In this document: piece by piece, positions 1 to 8,319 of the stretch
Layout: every line of letters begins with the position of its first letter
Position numbering within the stretch: position 1 is the stretch's first letter
Source of the DNA: CAJKWP01 sp050943075
Lineage (GTDB): Bacteria; Bacillota; Clostridia; Christensenellales; UBA1242
NCBI GenBank assembly: GCA_050943075.1
Contig: JBMNOM010000002.1
Location: 1-44,731 of the forward strand
DNA length: 44,731 nucleotides
Direction of reading: 5' to 3'
Notes under the pieces: generated by a model
What the model saw: the letters and a program-made list of their open reading frames with translations, nothing else
The model's database searches: none
Told to the model about the DNA's origin: nothing
Translations under genes and position numbers: made by a program

Positions 1-16
1 CAAACAAATTGCAAAC

Positions 17-46
17 AAAAAAAACACAACATTGAAATTGTGTTTT
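17..46 (-). terminator. Rho-independent terminator of thiI
   Basis: A 9-bp stem (AAAACACAA with TTGTGTTTT) and an 8-base loop lie just past the thiI stop. On the minus strand the stem is followed by a run of eight T, the normal form of an intrinsic terminator. Confidence 0.75.
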
Positions 47-93
47 ATTTTTATATTTTGAAAAACTTAATAATTAAATTTGTGATGATTTTC

Positions 94-1254
94 TTAAATC
101 AATTCATTAATTGAAATTGTTTCCAAACTTGACAAGCTTTCTTGCAAAAGTGATTCAAGGTCAAGTTTATTTTCCTCGTAAACAATTCTTTCAATTTTTG
201 GTTTGATGATTGGAGTTTTTGGCAAGAACACTGTGCAGCAATCTTCATAAGGCAAAATTGAGGTTTCGTAAGTGCCAATTTTGTTTGCAATTTGAATAAT
301 TTCTTCTTTATCAAATGTCAAAAGTGGTCTAAATGCAATCACATTTTTTAAAACACTGTTTGTGCTTGTTAAACTTTCAACAGTTTGTGAAGCAACTTGC
401 GCCAAGTTTTCCCCTGTGATAATTGCTTTAAGCCCGCGTCTTTGCGCAATTTCTTCTGCAATTCTAAACATAAAGCGGCGCATAATTGTAATCATATAAT
501 CGCTTTTGCAGTTTTTGTTAATTTCCTCTTGCAATTTGGTTATGCTGACAAAATGCACTTTGAAATTTGGGTTAAAATTATTCATTAGTTTTGCCAAAGA
601 AATAACTTTTTGTTTTGCTTGGTCTGAAGTGTATGGGTATGAATGAAAATGAAGCCCTTCAAAAGCCAATCCTCTTTTTGCAATTTGATAGCCAGCAACT
701 GGGCTGTCAATTCCGCCCGACAACAAAAGCAAACCCTTGCCTGCTGTTCCAAGTGGCAAACCACCCGCGCCAGGAATTGAGTCAAAATAAATGTAGGCTT
801 TTTTGTTTTCTCTAATATCAATGTTAACAACAAATTCTGGCTTGGTTAAATCAACTTTTAAGTTTGGATTATTTTTTAAAACAATTCCGCCCAAATGGCG
901 TTCAAATTCAATGGACTTAACTGGAAAGCTTTTGTCTGCTCTTTTCACATTAACACGAAAAGTTTTTTTGTTTGTTGTAATTTGCCCAACAAATTCCTCA
1001 ATGACATCTTTATCCGCTTGCACTTCTTCCACAACAGAATATGACGAAAGCCCAAAAACGTTTTCAAGTTTCTTCATAACCGCTTTTAAATGATCTTCAG
1101 TTGTTTTAACAAACAATCTTGCTTGCGCGCGTTCAAGTTTATATTCAAGCCCATGCAAAGCTGTTTTAATGTTTGAAATTAATGCTTTGATGAACAACTT
1201 TTGGTTTTCGCCTTTTAAGTAAAGTTCGCCATAGCGTAGTAATATTATTTTCAT
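94..1254 (-). CDS. thiI: tRNA 4-thiouridine synthase ThiI
   Basis: Adenylates uridine 8 of tRNA and inserts sulfur to make 4-thiouridine; in some bacteria the protein also serves thiamine thiazole synthesis. The N-terminal half is a THUMP-type RNA-binding region, followed by the PP-loop ATP site SGGIDSPVAGY near residues 179-189. A Cys-Cys pair (EDCCTVFLPKTP) lies near residue 345. No C-terminal rhodanese domain is present, as is usual in Firmicutes. I start at the ATG giving MKIILLRYGELYLKG (386 residues), which has an AAAGGA ribosome site and matches the family start. An upstream in-frame extension would run into the neighbouring cysteine desulfurase gene. That neighbour, 10 bases upstream, is the expected sulfur donor (NifZ-ThiI pairing known from Bacillus). 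Confidence 0.95.
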   Translation of the reverse strand: MKIILLRYGELYLKGENQKLFIKALISNIKTALHGLEYKLERAQARLFVKTTEDHLKAVMKKLENVFGLSSYSVVEEVQADKDVIEEFVGQITTNKKTFRVNVKRADKSFPVKSIEFERHLGGIVLKNNPNLKVDLTKPEFVVNIDIRENKKAYIYFDSIPGAGGLPLGTAGKGLLLLSGGIDSPVAGYQIAKRGLAFEGLHFHSYPYTSDQAKQKVISLAKLMNNFNPNFKVHFVSITKLQEEINKNCKSDYMITIMRRFMFRIAEEIAQRRGLKAIITGENLAQVASQTVESLTSTNSVLKNVIAFRPLLTFDKEEIIQIANKIGTYETSILPYEDCCTVFLPKTPIIKPKIERIVYEENKLDLESLLQESLSSLETISINELI

Positions 1255-1264
1255 ATTTTTCCTT

Positions 1265-2362
1265 TTATCTTGATGTTCTTTGTTTAATATCTTTGTAAAC
1301 TTGGTTAAGAGTTTTTGCGGCAAACACAACTTCATCTTCTGTGTTGGTTTCAAAAAAACTAATTCTTAAAAGCCCTTTAATGTCATTTAATGAATAATTC
1401 ATTCCTTCAAAAATGCGGTTTCCTGCTTTTTTGGACGAGCAAGCACTTCCTCTTGAAACATAAATGCCTTTTTCTTTTAATGCGTTAACAATTGTTTCGC
1501 CATTAACGTTTTTAAGTGTTAACGACAAAATGTAGGCAAAAGAGTTTTTAAAATTAACTTGAATGCCTTCTTCAGTTAAATTTTCAACAAAAAGTTGTTT
1601 TAAGGTTTTAACATATTCCACATTTGGTTTTCTTGTTTTAACAACTTCACAAAAACCCATAATTGCTGGCAAGTTTTCTGTGCCCGAGCGGAAGCCGCCT
1701 TCTTGCCCACCGCCAAGAATTTGTGGTTTTAGTTTGTTTTTGTTTTCAACCCACAAAGCGCCAACGCCTTTTGGCCCGCCCACTTTGTGAGAACTAACTG
1801 TGTAGAAATCTACACCTAAATCTTCCACATTTACATTAAGTTTTAAAAACGCTTGCACACCATCACTGTGTAACGCTGCTTTTGGAGCAAATTCAGACAT
1901 AATGTCTTTAATTTTTTTTAAATTATTAACAACACCAGTTTCACTGCACACATGAATGCAAGACACAAGTTTTGTTTCTGGTGTTAAAAGTTTTTTCAAT
2001 TCTTCATAGTCAAGTTCGCCATTTGTTTGCATTGGGCAAATTTTAATTTTTTTGGTTTCAGAAAAATTTTTAAAATATTGATAAACAGATTCATGTTCTG
2101 CTGCAGAAACTATTATTTCATCTTTAAAAGAGTTTAAAACCAAGTTGTTTGCTTCAGTTGCGCCAGAAGTGAAAACCACTGTGGAAGAAAAACTTCCTCC
2201 AAGTGCTTTTTTAACTTCTTCTCTTGCCTTTTCAAGCATGTTGCTGTTTTCAATGGCATAAACACTTGAAGCATTAAAAAAACTGTCAATTGCAAAGTGT
2301 TTCATAACAGCAAATGACTTTTCATCTTGCTTAGTTGTTGCGGCATTATCTAAATAAATCAT
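1265..2362 (-). CDS. Cysteine desulfurase, NifS/IscS family (NifZ-like)
   Basis: Pyridoxal-phosphate enzyme that takes sulfur from cysteine as a persulfide. The PLP-binding lysine lies in SSHKVGGPKG and the persulfide cysteine in SRGSACSSKKAGN. The start MIYLDNAATT is the typical N-terminus of the family. A TTG 39 bases upstream (2401) could extend it by 13 residues, but a TATAAT-like box at 2411-2416 would put the transcript start almost on that TTG, so I prefer the ATG at 2362. Lying directly before thiI, it is probably the dedicated donor for tRNA thiolation rather than the general Fe-S desulfurase. The family is certain; the NifZ assignment rests on context. Confidence 0.9.
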   Translation of the reverse strand: MIYLDNAATTKQDEKSFAVMKHFAIDSFFNASSVYAIENSNMLEKAREEVKKALGGSFSSTVVFTSGATEANNLVLNSFKDEIIVSAAEHESVYQYFKNFSETKKIKICPMQTNGELDYEELKKLLTPETKLVSCIHVCSETGVVNNLKKIKDIMSEFAPKAALHSDGVQAFLKLNVNVEDLGVDFYTVSSHKVGGPKGVGALWVENKNKLKPQILGGGQEGGFRSGTENLPAIMGFCEVVKTRKPNVEYVKTLKQLFVENLTEEGIQVNFKNSFAYILSLTLKNVNGETIVNALKEKGIYVSRGSACSSKKAGNRIFEGMNYSLNDIKGLLRISFFETNTEDEVVFAAKTLNQVYKDIKQRTSR

Positions 2363-2497
2363 ATCGATACAAAAATTAACATTTTTTTTGTTAAAAGTCA
2401 AGTTAATACTTATTATACTTAACTATTTTAATATTATCTTTTGTGTTTTATTTTTAAATATGCTAAACTCTTTGTTAAAATAATTTAGGATTAAATC

Positions 2498-3397
2498 ATG
2501 GAAAACTACATTAAAATTCAAGTTGAAAACTGCGGCGAAAACAACACAATTTACAGATACTTAAAGTCGCTTTCATACAGCGAAAATTATTTAAAAAATT
2601 TGCGCAAAAGCCCAAGCAACATCAAACTAAATGGCAAAGAAGTTTTTATAATTGTTAGTATTAAAAATGGCGACATTATTGAACTCAACCCAAATCCAAA
2701 AACAAAAACTTGTATTATGCAAATTGATAAACCACTAGATGTTGTGTTTGAAGATGATTATGTGCTTGTTGTGAACAAACCAAGCGGAATTTCGTGCATG
2801 CCAAACCGCTCGCATTACGACAACAATTTGGCAGGCATGATTGTTGCGCACATGGCAAACAAAAACCCAAATTTTGTGCTTAGAATGATTAACCGCCTAG
2901 ATAAAGACACACAAGGTTTAATTATGATTTCAAAAGACGCAGTTAACTATAAATTTTTGTTTGAAAACCATCAAAAAGTTTACCACGCAATTGTTGAAGG
3001 CTCTTTAACTAACCAAGTTGTTATTGACAGCCCAATTCTGGACGAAAAGGATGAAAAAGGCATAATTAAAATTAAGCGCGTAATACACCAAAATGGCAAA
3101 CCAGCCAAAACAATTTTAACTCCACTGAAACAACTTGGGGACAAAACACTTGTTGAAGCCAAAATTTATCAAGGCAGAACACATCAAATTCGTGTTCATT
3201 CTGCTTCCATTTGCCATCCACTTGTTGGCGATTACATTTATGGCACAGAATCAAAACTTATTAATCACACAGCACTTGTTTGCAAAACGCTTTGCTTCAC
3301 TCACCCAATTTTAAAACAAACACTTTGTTTCAGTGTGGATTATGAAGAGGATTTCAAAAGCCTTATAACAAATTTTTCAAACCATAATGAAAATTAA
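2498..3397 (+). CDS. RluA-family pseudouridine synthase
   Basis: Isomerises uridine to pseudouridine in rRNA or tRNA. The first 65 residues form an S4-like RNA-binding domain. The catalytic domain follows, with the motif INRLDKDTQG (catalytic Asp135; usual form HRLDRDTSG) and the conserved GRTHQIRVH segment near residue 226. The length of 299 residues fits RluD/YlyB-type proteins. It is transcribed divergently from the cysteine desulfurase, and an AGGA ribosome site precedes the ATG. The target site cannot be read from the sequence, so I give no symbol. Confidence 0.9.
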   Translation: MENYIKIQVENCGENNTIYRYLKSLSYSENYLKNLRKSPSNIKLNGKEVFIIVSIKNGDIIELNPNPKTKTCIMQIDKPLDVVFEDDYVLVVNKPSGISCMPNRSHYDNNLAGMIVAHMANKNPNFVLRMINRLDKDTQGLIMISKDAVNYKFLFENHQKVYHAIVEGSLTNQVVIDSPILDEKDEKGIIKIKRVIHQNGKPAKTILTPLKQLGDKTLVEAKIYQGRTHQIRVHSASICHPLVGDYIYGTESKLINHTALVCKTLCFTHPILKQTLCFSVDYEEDFKSLITNFSNHNEN

Positions 3398-3660
3398 ATT
3401 TCAATTAATATTGAATAATAAAAAATAATAATTTCAGAAAAATTATTATTTTAATAAATAAAACAAATTATTAATTTTGCCATAAATTTTGCCTTTTTAT
3501 GGCATTTTAATTTTAATTTTAATTAAACATTTAAAATTTAATAAAACACAAAAGAAAGACAAAAAAGCAAACTTGAAAGTTAAAAAAAACACAAAATCAA
3601 ACAAATTGCAGTTGTTTATCAATATAACAAAAAACAAACTGATTAATTATTAAATTGCAA
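3398..3660. other. AT-rich intergenic stretch
   Basis: No credible gene is visible on either strand. It holds two AT-rich hairpins near 3424-3450 and 3479-3503 and otherwise A- and T-rich filler. Confidence 0.5.
3479..3503 (+). terminator. Possible terminator after the RluA-family gene
   Basis: The inverted repeat GCCATAAA / TTTATGGC has a 9-base loop and is followed by T-rich sequence. The stem is weak and the T tract interrupted. It lies about 80 bases after the stop of the pseudouridine synthase gene. Confidence 0.35.
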
Positions 3661-3687
3661 TAAAAAAACAACCTTTGAAGGTTGTTT
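3661..3687 (-). terminator. Terminator of the zinc-ribbon gene
   Basis: The palindrome AACAACCTT / AAGGTTGTT is followed on the minus strand by a run of seven T. It begins 9 bases after the stop codon of the small zinc-ribbon gene. Confidence 0.75.
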
Positions 3688-3695
3688 AATTTTTT

Positions 3696-3848
3696 TTAGC
3701 GGCCGTTTCTAGCTTTTTTTGCTTTTCTGCAGTTGTAGCATCTAACTGGTTGGTTTTCAAAACCTTGAGCTTTGTAGAACTCTTGTTCACCAGTTGTGAA
3801 AACGAAGTCATTTCCGCAATCTTTACAAACTAATGTAATGTCTGACAC
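3696..3848 (-). CDS. Small zinc-ribbon protein (50 residues)
   Basis: A short gene, easily missed because of its size. It starts at GTG behind a perfect AAGGAGG ribosome site. The product has two cysteine pairs, VCKDCGND at residues 7-14 and RCYNCRK at residues 36-42, which would bind one zinc ion. It ends in a basic tail (KAKKARNGR). This matches the small probable zinc-ribbon proteins common in Clostridia, whose role is unknown. It has its own promoter and terminator. The strong ribosome site, paired cysteines and bracketing signals make it a convincing gene. Confidence 0.85.
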   Translation of the reverse strand: MSDITLVCKDCGNDFVFTTGEQEFYKAQGFENQPVRCYNCRKAKKARNGR

Positions 3849-3967
3849 TTTGATTTCCTCCTTATAATTTTAGAAAAAATACGTTCAAACATTAACTTGA
3901 TTTAAAATGTAATTGACTAATGAGAATTATATTTACTTGTTATTTTGAATTTTTTTCTACTAAAACA

Positions 3968-3996
3968 ATTATAGCACACTTATTTGAATATTACAA
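3968..3996 (-). promoter_or_regulatory. Sigma-A-type promoter of the zinc-ribbon gene
   Basis: TTGTAA and TATAAT are separated by 17 bases, with an extended -10 (TGC before TATAAT). It would give a leader of about 110 bases before the GTG at 3848. Confidence 0.6.
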
Positions 3997-4012
3997 TAAA
4001 ATATTAAAAATA

Positions 4013-4600
4013 TTAATTATTTTCTACTTCTTCATCAAGATAAGTTGCTTGTATATCAGATATATGAAAAATCACTGCAGTTGGATACTTGTAGTATGCA
4101 TTTGATAACGCATTGCTTCCACCAAGCACTCTTGCGTCAAACCCACCCATGTGCCAGTTAATAATCATTGCCTCTTCACGTGTTAACCTTAAAAAGCCAT
4201 TAATTATGTAAACAGATTTTTCTCCATGTCCAAATGGAAGTTTTTCTTCAACTGAATAATATGGTTTTTGCACCCAAATTCCGTCAACTTTTACATTGCG
4301 CATTTCAAGTTTGTAAAACTCTGCTTTGCAAACATCGTGCAAAAGCCCGCAAATTGCAATGGATTCTTCGGACAAAATTGTTTGGTTTTTGCCAAACTCG
4401 TTTTCAATATTTTGCTTAAAGCGGTTGTAAACATTAATTGAGTGTTTGCAAAGCCCACCCTCATGGTTTGAATGAAACTTGCTGCTTGCTGGCGCGCGGA
4501 AAAAATCGGTTGATAAAAGCCAATCCAAAAGTTCTTTTGCACCCTCTCTCTTTATATTATTGTTGTAAATTTCAATGAATTGATTTTTATAATCTTTCAT
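4013..4600 (-). CDS. HD-domain protein, putative phosphohydrolase
   Basis: A 195-residue protein of the HD superfamily of metal-dependent phosphohydrolases. The metal ligands are visible in order: the His of LCKHSINVY, the His-Asp pair of LLHDVCK, then histidines in FGHGEKSV and INWHMGG. The substrate cannot be inferred; relatives include nucleases and nucleotide phosphatases. A good AAGGAG ribosome site precedes the ATG. It lies 13 bases after xseB and is probably the last gene of the nusB-xseA-xseB transcript. Confidence 0.75.
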   Translation of the reverse strand: MKDYKNQFIEIYNNNIKREGAKELLDWLLSTDFFRAPASSKFHSNHEGGLCKHSINVYNRFKQNIENEFGKNQTILSEESIAICGLLHDVCKAEFYKLEMRNVKVDGIWVQKPYYSVEEKLPFGHGEKSVYIINGFLRLTREEAMIINWHMGGFDARVLGGSNALSNAYYKYPTAVIFHISDIQATYLDEEVENN

Positions 4601-4613
4601 AAAAACTCCTTAA

Positions 4614-4811
4614 TTAATCTTTGAAGTCTTCTTCCAAAGCATTTTTAATAACTGTAATTTTGCCTTTTGCTTCTTTTAAAGTTTTGCTTGCTTCTTTAAT
4701 AAGCTGGCTGCCCTTTTCAAAAAGCATAATGCCTTCGTTTAAAGTCACTTGGTTTCCATCAAGCTTTGCAATGATTTCTTCAAGTTCTTTCATTTGTTTT
4801 TCAAAATCCAT
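4614..4811 (-). CDS. xseB: Exodeoxyribonuclease VII small subunit
   Basis: XseB binds XseA in the multi-subunit exonuclease that degrades single-stranded DNA. The 65-residue product starting MDFEKQMKELEEIIAKL is a helical hairpin of typical length. The ATG at 4811 has a GGAGGA ribosome site inside the end of xseA, and the two genes overlap by 11 bases, which suggests translational coupling. Confidence 0.92.
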   Translation of the reverse strand: MDFEKQMKELEEIIAKLDGNQVTLNEGIMLFEKGSQLIKEASKTLKEAKGKITVIKNALEEDFKD

Positions 4812-5991
4812 GTTTTTCCTCCACACTTTTTGCTCTTATTTGTCCATCACTTAAAATAACAGTGAAATTTTGGTCTTTTTCAAGTGAGTTAACGCTTGTG
4901 ATGCTTTTGTTGTTTTGCTCAAGTTTTGCAAACCCTCTTTGAAGCACAGCTTTTGGGTTTAAATTTACAATGCTTTTTTCCACAAAGCCAAGTTCATAAT
5001 CTTTTTGGTTGATATAAGAATTAACCGCTCTTAAAAGCGCTGGTTTTAACAAGTTTAATTTGTTTTCAAAATTGGAAACAAATTTTGTGCCCGCGTTTTC
5101 AAATTTTGCGTCCAAAAGCCTTAATTTGTTTTCATTATTTGCTAAAACATTGCGCATTGAATTGTTCATTCTGTTTGAAAGGCTTAAAAATTTATCAAGC
5201 ACAGCATTATTATCTTGTGTTAACAGTTCTGCCGCTGCTGATGGTGTTGGAGTGCGTAAATCTGCCACAAAATCAATAATTGTAAAGTCAGTTTCATGCC
5301 CAACAGCGCTGAGAACAAACTTGTTGCAAGCAAATACTTCACGTGCAAGTTGTTCGTCGTTAAATGCCCACAAGTCTTCCATGGAGCCACCGCCACGAGC
5401 AACAACAATCACGTCAACTTTGTCGTAATTGTCAAAAAATTCAATGCCTTCAATAACAGTTTTTGCCGCCCCTTCGCCTTGCACTTTTGCTGGATACACA
5501 ACAATGTTTATGCTTGGGTTTCTGCGTGTGGAAACATTTATAATGTCTTCAATAACTGCCCCTGTTTCACTTGTGACAACGCCAATTGTTTTAATGTTTA
5601 ATGGCAAGGTTTTTTTTGCACTTTCACTAAACAACCCTTCTGCTTCAAGTTTGTTTTTAAGTGCAATGAATTGCGCGTAAAGAAGCCCTTGTCCATAAGG
5701 CTCAATTTTGGAAACGCTAAAATTAAAACGACCACCTTTAACATAATAGTTTGGCGAGCCGGTTAAAACAACTTGTGCCCCATTTTCAATTTTGCCAAAT
5801 TTGCTTGCACCAAAAGCCACACAAGAAAGCAAAGCATTTTCGTCTTTAATGGAAAAATAGGCAATGTCGCGAACAACCTGCCAGTCAGTAATCTCTCCAA
5901 AAATTTTAATGCCATGAAGCATAACTTCGCTTTCAAAAATTGATTTAATGTAATTGTTGAATTGCGAAACGCTTATAGCCTTATCAAGCAT
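4801..5991 (-). CDS. xseA: Exodeoxyribonuclease VII large subunit
   Basis: Catalytic subunit of exonuclease VII. An N-terminal OB-fold region (FGEITDWQVV, then YFSIKDE) is followed by the catalytic domain with GVVTSETGAVIEDI, the VVARGGGSMEDLWAF motif and AVGHETDFT. A long coiled-coil region binds XseB. I choose the second ATG (5991), because GGAG lies 6-7 bases before it. The ATG at 6003 has no ribosome site. The start then overlaps the nusB stop by 8 bases. Confidence 0.93.
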   Translation of the reverse strand: MLDKAISVSQFNNYIKSIFESEVMLHGIKIFGEITDWQVVRDIAYFSIKDENALLSCVAFGASKFGKIENGAQVVLTGSPNYYVKGGRFNFSVSKIEPYGQGLLYAQFIALKNKLEAEGLFSESAKKTLPLNIKTIGVVTSETGAVIEDIINVSTRRNPSINIVVYPAKVQGEGAAKTVIEGIEFFDNYDKVDVIVVARGGGSMEDLWAFNDEQLAREVFACNKFVLSAVGHETDFTIIDFVADLRTPTPSAAAELLTQDNNAVLDKFLSLSNRMNNSMRNVLANNENKLRLLDAKFENAGTKFVSNFENKLNLLKPALLRAVNSYINQKDYELGFVEKSIVNLNPKAVLQRGFAKLEQNNKSITSVNSLEKDQNFTVILSDGQIRAKSVEEKHGF

Positions 5992-6385
5992 TTTTTTCTC
6001 CATATATTGTTGAAATTACGCCATTGATGAATTTTGGGCTTTTTTCTGTTGAGTAAATTTTGGCAAGTTCAATAACTTCATTTGTGACAATTGCAAGTGG
6101 AGTTTGAAAATATTCGTGTTCAGTTATTGCAAGCAATAAAAGTGCAAGGTCAATTTTGTATGTTCTGTTTAATGTGTAGCCAATAATTGCACCTTCAACT
6201 TTTGCAAGCAAACTTTCCTTGTTTGCAAAAAAAGTTTGATAAAGCTCAATTGCAAAATCAAATTCTTCTTTTGTGTAGTTAACATAGTCGTCTTCGCGAT
6301 ATGAAAAATCAATTTGTTCATTTTGTGATGAAAAAATTGATTCGTAAATTAATTTAAAGCTAAGGTCTCTTGAATTTCTTCTCAT
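5984..6385 (-). CDS. nusB: Transcription antitermination factor NusB
   Basis: A 133-residue all-helical RNA-binding protein that works with NusE in antitermination, mainly on rRNA operons. The opening (MRRNSRDLSFKLIYES) and the C-terminal ending (TNEVIELAKIYSTEKSPKFINGV, here read in two parts) are typical of NusB. It sits in the usual clostridial order asp23-nusB-xseA-xseB. Confidence 0.92.
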   Translation of the reverse strand: MRRNSRDLSFKLIYESIFSSQNEQIDFSYREDDYVNYTKEEFDFAIELYQTFFANKESLLAKVEGAIIGYTLNRTYKIDLALLLLAITEHEYFQTPLAIVTNEVIELAKIYSTEKSPKFINGVISTIYGEKNA

Positions 6386-6414
6386 TGTTTTCTCTTTTAA
6401 TTTTAGTTTAAGTT

Positions 6415-6795
6415 CTAATTATTGCTTTTTGGTTTTGAAAAGTCAACCCCTGTTATGTTAACATTAATTTTTTTAACAGGAATATCAATCATTGCTGCAA
6501 CTTGGCTTTTAACGTTTTCTTGAATTCTGTATGAAACATCTGGCACACTAAAACCGCTGTAAATTGTGATGTAAACATCAACAATAAGCCCGCCATTTTC
6601 AGTAAAGCGCACGTTAACACCAGGAACATTTGTTTTGGTTAAAACTGATTGCACTTTATTTAACAAAACATCGCTCAATGAAGCAACACCATTGATTTCT
6701 TTTGTTGCAATGCTTACAATTGAAGCCAAAATTTTGTTGTCGCAAGTTAAATTTCCTTTTTCAAGTTTCAACTCTTTATTGCTTAAACCTTTCAC
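6415..6795 (-). CDS. Asp23/Gls24-family envelope stress protein
   Basis: About 126 residues of the Asp23 (DUF322) family, small proteins linked to cell-envelope homeostasis. Typical family segments are ILASIVSIATKEINGVASL and GGLIVDVYITIYSGFSVPD. The start is the GTG at 6795, which has AAGGAG placed correctly and a promoter just upstream. A longer in-frame extension is not supported because it would span that promoter. The gene ends in TAG, one of three clear TAG stops here. It commonly lies between spoIIIAH and nusB in Clostridia. Confidence 0.88.
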   Translation of the reverse strand: MKGLSNKELKLEKGNLTCDNKILASIVSIATKEINGVASLSDVLLNKVQSVLTKTNVPGVNVRFTENGGLIVDVYITIYSGFSVPDVSYRIQENVKSQVAAMIDIPVKKINVNITGVDFSKPKSNN

Positions 6796-6823
6796 TTTTA
6801 AACGCTCCTTAAAAATTAATAAT

Positions 6824-6853
6824 ATTATAACACATAATTTTAGTGTAATGCAA
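6824..6853 (-). promoter_or_regulatory. Sigma-A-type promoter before the Asp23-family gene
   Basis: TTGCAT and TATAAT with an 18-base spacer, about 28 bases before the GTG. It separates the housekeeping asp23-nusB-xseAB group from the spoIIIA operon. Confidence 0.6.
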
Positions 6854-6895
6854 TTAATATTAAACGTTAACTTTTTTAAAGAAAACATTTTTAAA

Positions 6896-6928
6896 TAAAA
6901 ATCATAACCAAATAAGGCTATGATTTTT
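6896..6928 (-). terminator. Terminator of the spoIIIA operon
   Basis: A 12-13-bp stem (AAAATCATAGCC with GGTTATGATTTT on the minus strand, one G-U pair) and a 6-base loop, ending in a T-rich tract, 36 bases after spoIIIAH. Confidence 0.75.
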
Positions 6929-6964
6929 GCTTGCATTAATTTGTATTAAAAAAGCAGATAAATT

Positions 6965-7420
6965 TTAAACTGGTGTTATTGTGATATAGTCTGAATGAAC
7001 GTCCACTTGTTGTTTAACAACAGAAACAATTTGTGCAACTTGTGGCCTGTCAAGATCACCTTTAACAATTACATTAACATAACCATTGGTATAGCTAACC
7101 AAAACTTGTGGAAATGTTGGTTTAAGCAAATTTTCAATGGTCACTTCTGTTTTTAAAACAGCAATTAATGCAAGTTTATCTTCTTGAGCTTTTTGTTTGG
7201 CTTCTTGAGTTGTGCTTTCGCTGTTAATAATGCTGTCGAAAAGCAAAATTTGTTTTTGATGAGTTGCATCTCGCGTTGCGGCATACTCTTCAAAAGTGTT
7301 CACAACCGTGCCTGTGCCAGCATCCACCAACCTGTTATTCAAACTCAAATTCAAATAACCTGTCACACCAAGCAACATAATCATAGCTGCAAGAACAATA
7401 ATTTTTGTGCGTTTTTTCAT
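6965..7420 (-). CDS. spoIIIAH: Stage III sporulation protein AH
   Basis: Mother-cell membrane protein whose extracellular domain binds forespore SpoIIQ to form the channel between the two cells. It has an N-terminal membrane segment (residues 7-26), a charged linker, and a C-terminal ring-building domain of the YscJ/FliF type (VLVSYTNGYVNVIVKG). The 151 residues are shorter than the Bacillus protein (about 218), mostly in the linker. It is the last gene of a complete spoIIIA operon. Confidence 0.92.
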   Translation of the reverse strand: MKKRTKIIVLAAMIMLLGVTGYLNLSLNNRLVDAGTGTVVNTFEEYAATRDATHQKQILLFDSIINSESTTQEAKQKAQEDKLALIAVLKTEVTIENLLKPTFPQVLVSYTNGYVNVIVKGDLDRPQVAQIVSVVKQQVDVHSDYITITPV

Positions 7421-7439
7421 TTTTATCTCCTTTTATTTT

Positions 7440-7829
7440 TTATTTATTTCCCACCAAAATTTGAATGTTTGGAGTGGGAGAACTTAAAACAGTTTGAATT
7501 GCTTTTAAAATGTTAAGCCTAACGCCAACATTGTCCGCCCCGCTTGCCACCACAATGATGCCCACAATTTTGTCTTCCTCGGAATGAACAAAAACTGTCA
7601 CATTGCCTGCTCCGTCAATGTCGGACAAGATGTCGGAAAGCCTGCTTTCAAAAGATGTTTGATTTTTGTTTGAACTGCTTGAAAGCAAACTTTTACTGCC
7701 AGTTGTGGAAAGGTAAATCATAAAAATGACAACAGCGAAAATGACAGCAACAAAAATTTCAATATGTTTAATATTTTTCAATTTTTGAAAAAAGTCAATT
7801 TTTTCAAACCACTTTTTGTTATCACTCAT
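7440..7829 (-). CDS. spoIIIAG: Stage III sporulation protein AG
   Basis: Ring-forming component of the SpoIIIA-SpoIIQ complex. One membrane segment (about residues 23-41) is followed by a domain with ESRLSDILSDIDGAGNVTVF, typical of SpoIIIAG. At 129 residues it is compact beside Bacillus (about 229), lacking most of the insertion. Its start overlaps the end of spoIIIAF by 8 bases. Confidence 0.92.
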   Translation of the reverse strand: MSDNKKWFEKIDFFQKLKNIKHIEIFVAVIFAVVIFMIYLSTTGSKSLLSSSSNKNQTSFESRLSDILSDIDGAGNVTVFVHSEEDKIVGIIVVASGADNVGVRLNILKAIQTVLSSPTPNIQILVGNK

Positions 7830-8310
7830 TGAAAATCACCTTCTCCTTTTCCAGGCTTACAAAATCCAAAACAATTTGACTAACTGTTTTCTTTATATCT
7901 ATATGCTTGTCTTTTGGATTAATAACTAAATTACTTAAATCGACATAAACATTTTTTATTTTCATTGAAAAATCAAAAATATCGCCATTAACAACAACTT
8001 CCACGTTCAAAAGCCCTTGTTTTTCAAGTTCGGTTTCAATTTGATTTTCCAAAAAAGTTAACTTTGTGCGGTTAACTTGATATATGAAATCTTTCTCAAT
8101 CACAATGCCGCTGTTTTCTGCAAAAATTGCGTCCAGTTTAAACCCATCCACCAAAAGCGACGGGATTGGCGAAATTATCACAAACACCATAATGAAAGAA
8201 AAAATGCCTTTAATGTATTTATTTGTTTGTCCATTTGGCAAAACAACATCAATTAAAACAGAAAGTAAACTCACGCCTGCAATGGACAAAAGCCAGCCAG
8301 AAAGTGTCAT
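7822..8310 (-). CDS. spoIIIAF: Stage III sporulation protein AF
   Basis: Membrane protein of the SpoIIIA complex. Two N-terminal membrane segments (about residues 5-25 and 34-55) include the family pattern LPNGQTNKYIKGIFSFIM. A soluble C-terminal domain of ring-building type follows. The 162 residues are close to the usual length. It lies 9 bases after spoIIIAE. Confidence 0.9.
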   Translation of the reverse strand: MTLSGWLLSIAGVSLLSVLIDVVLPNGQTNKYIKGIFSFIMVFVIISPIPSLLVDGFKLDAIFAENSGIVIEKDFIYQVNRTKLTFLENQIETELEKQGLLNVEVVVNGDIFDFSMKIKNVYVDLSNLVINPKDKHIDIKKTVSQIVLDFVSLEKEKVIFNE

Positions 8311-8319
8311 AATGCCTCC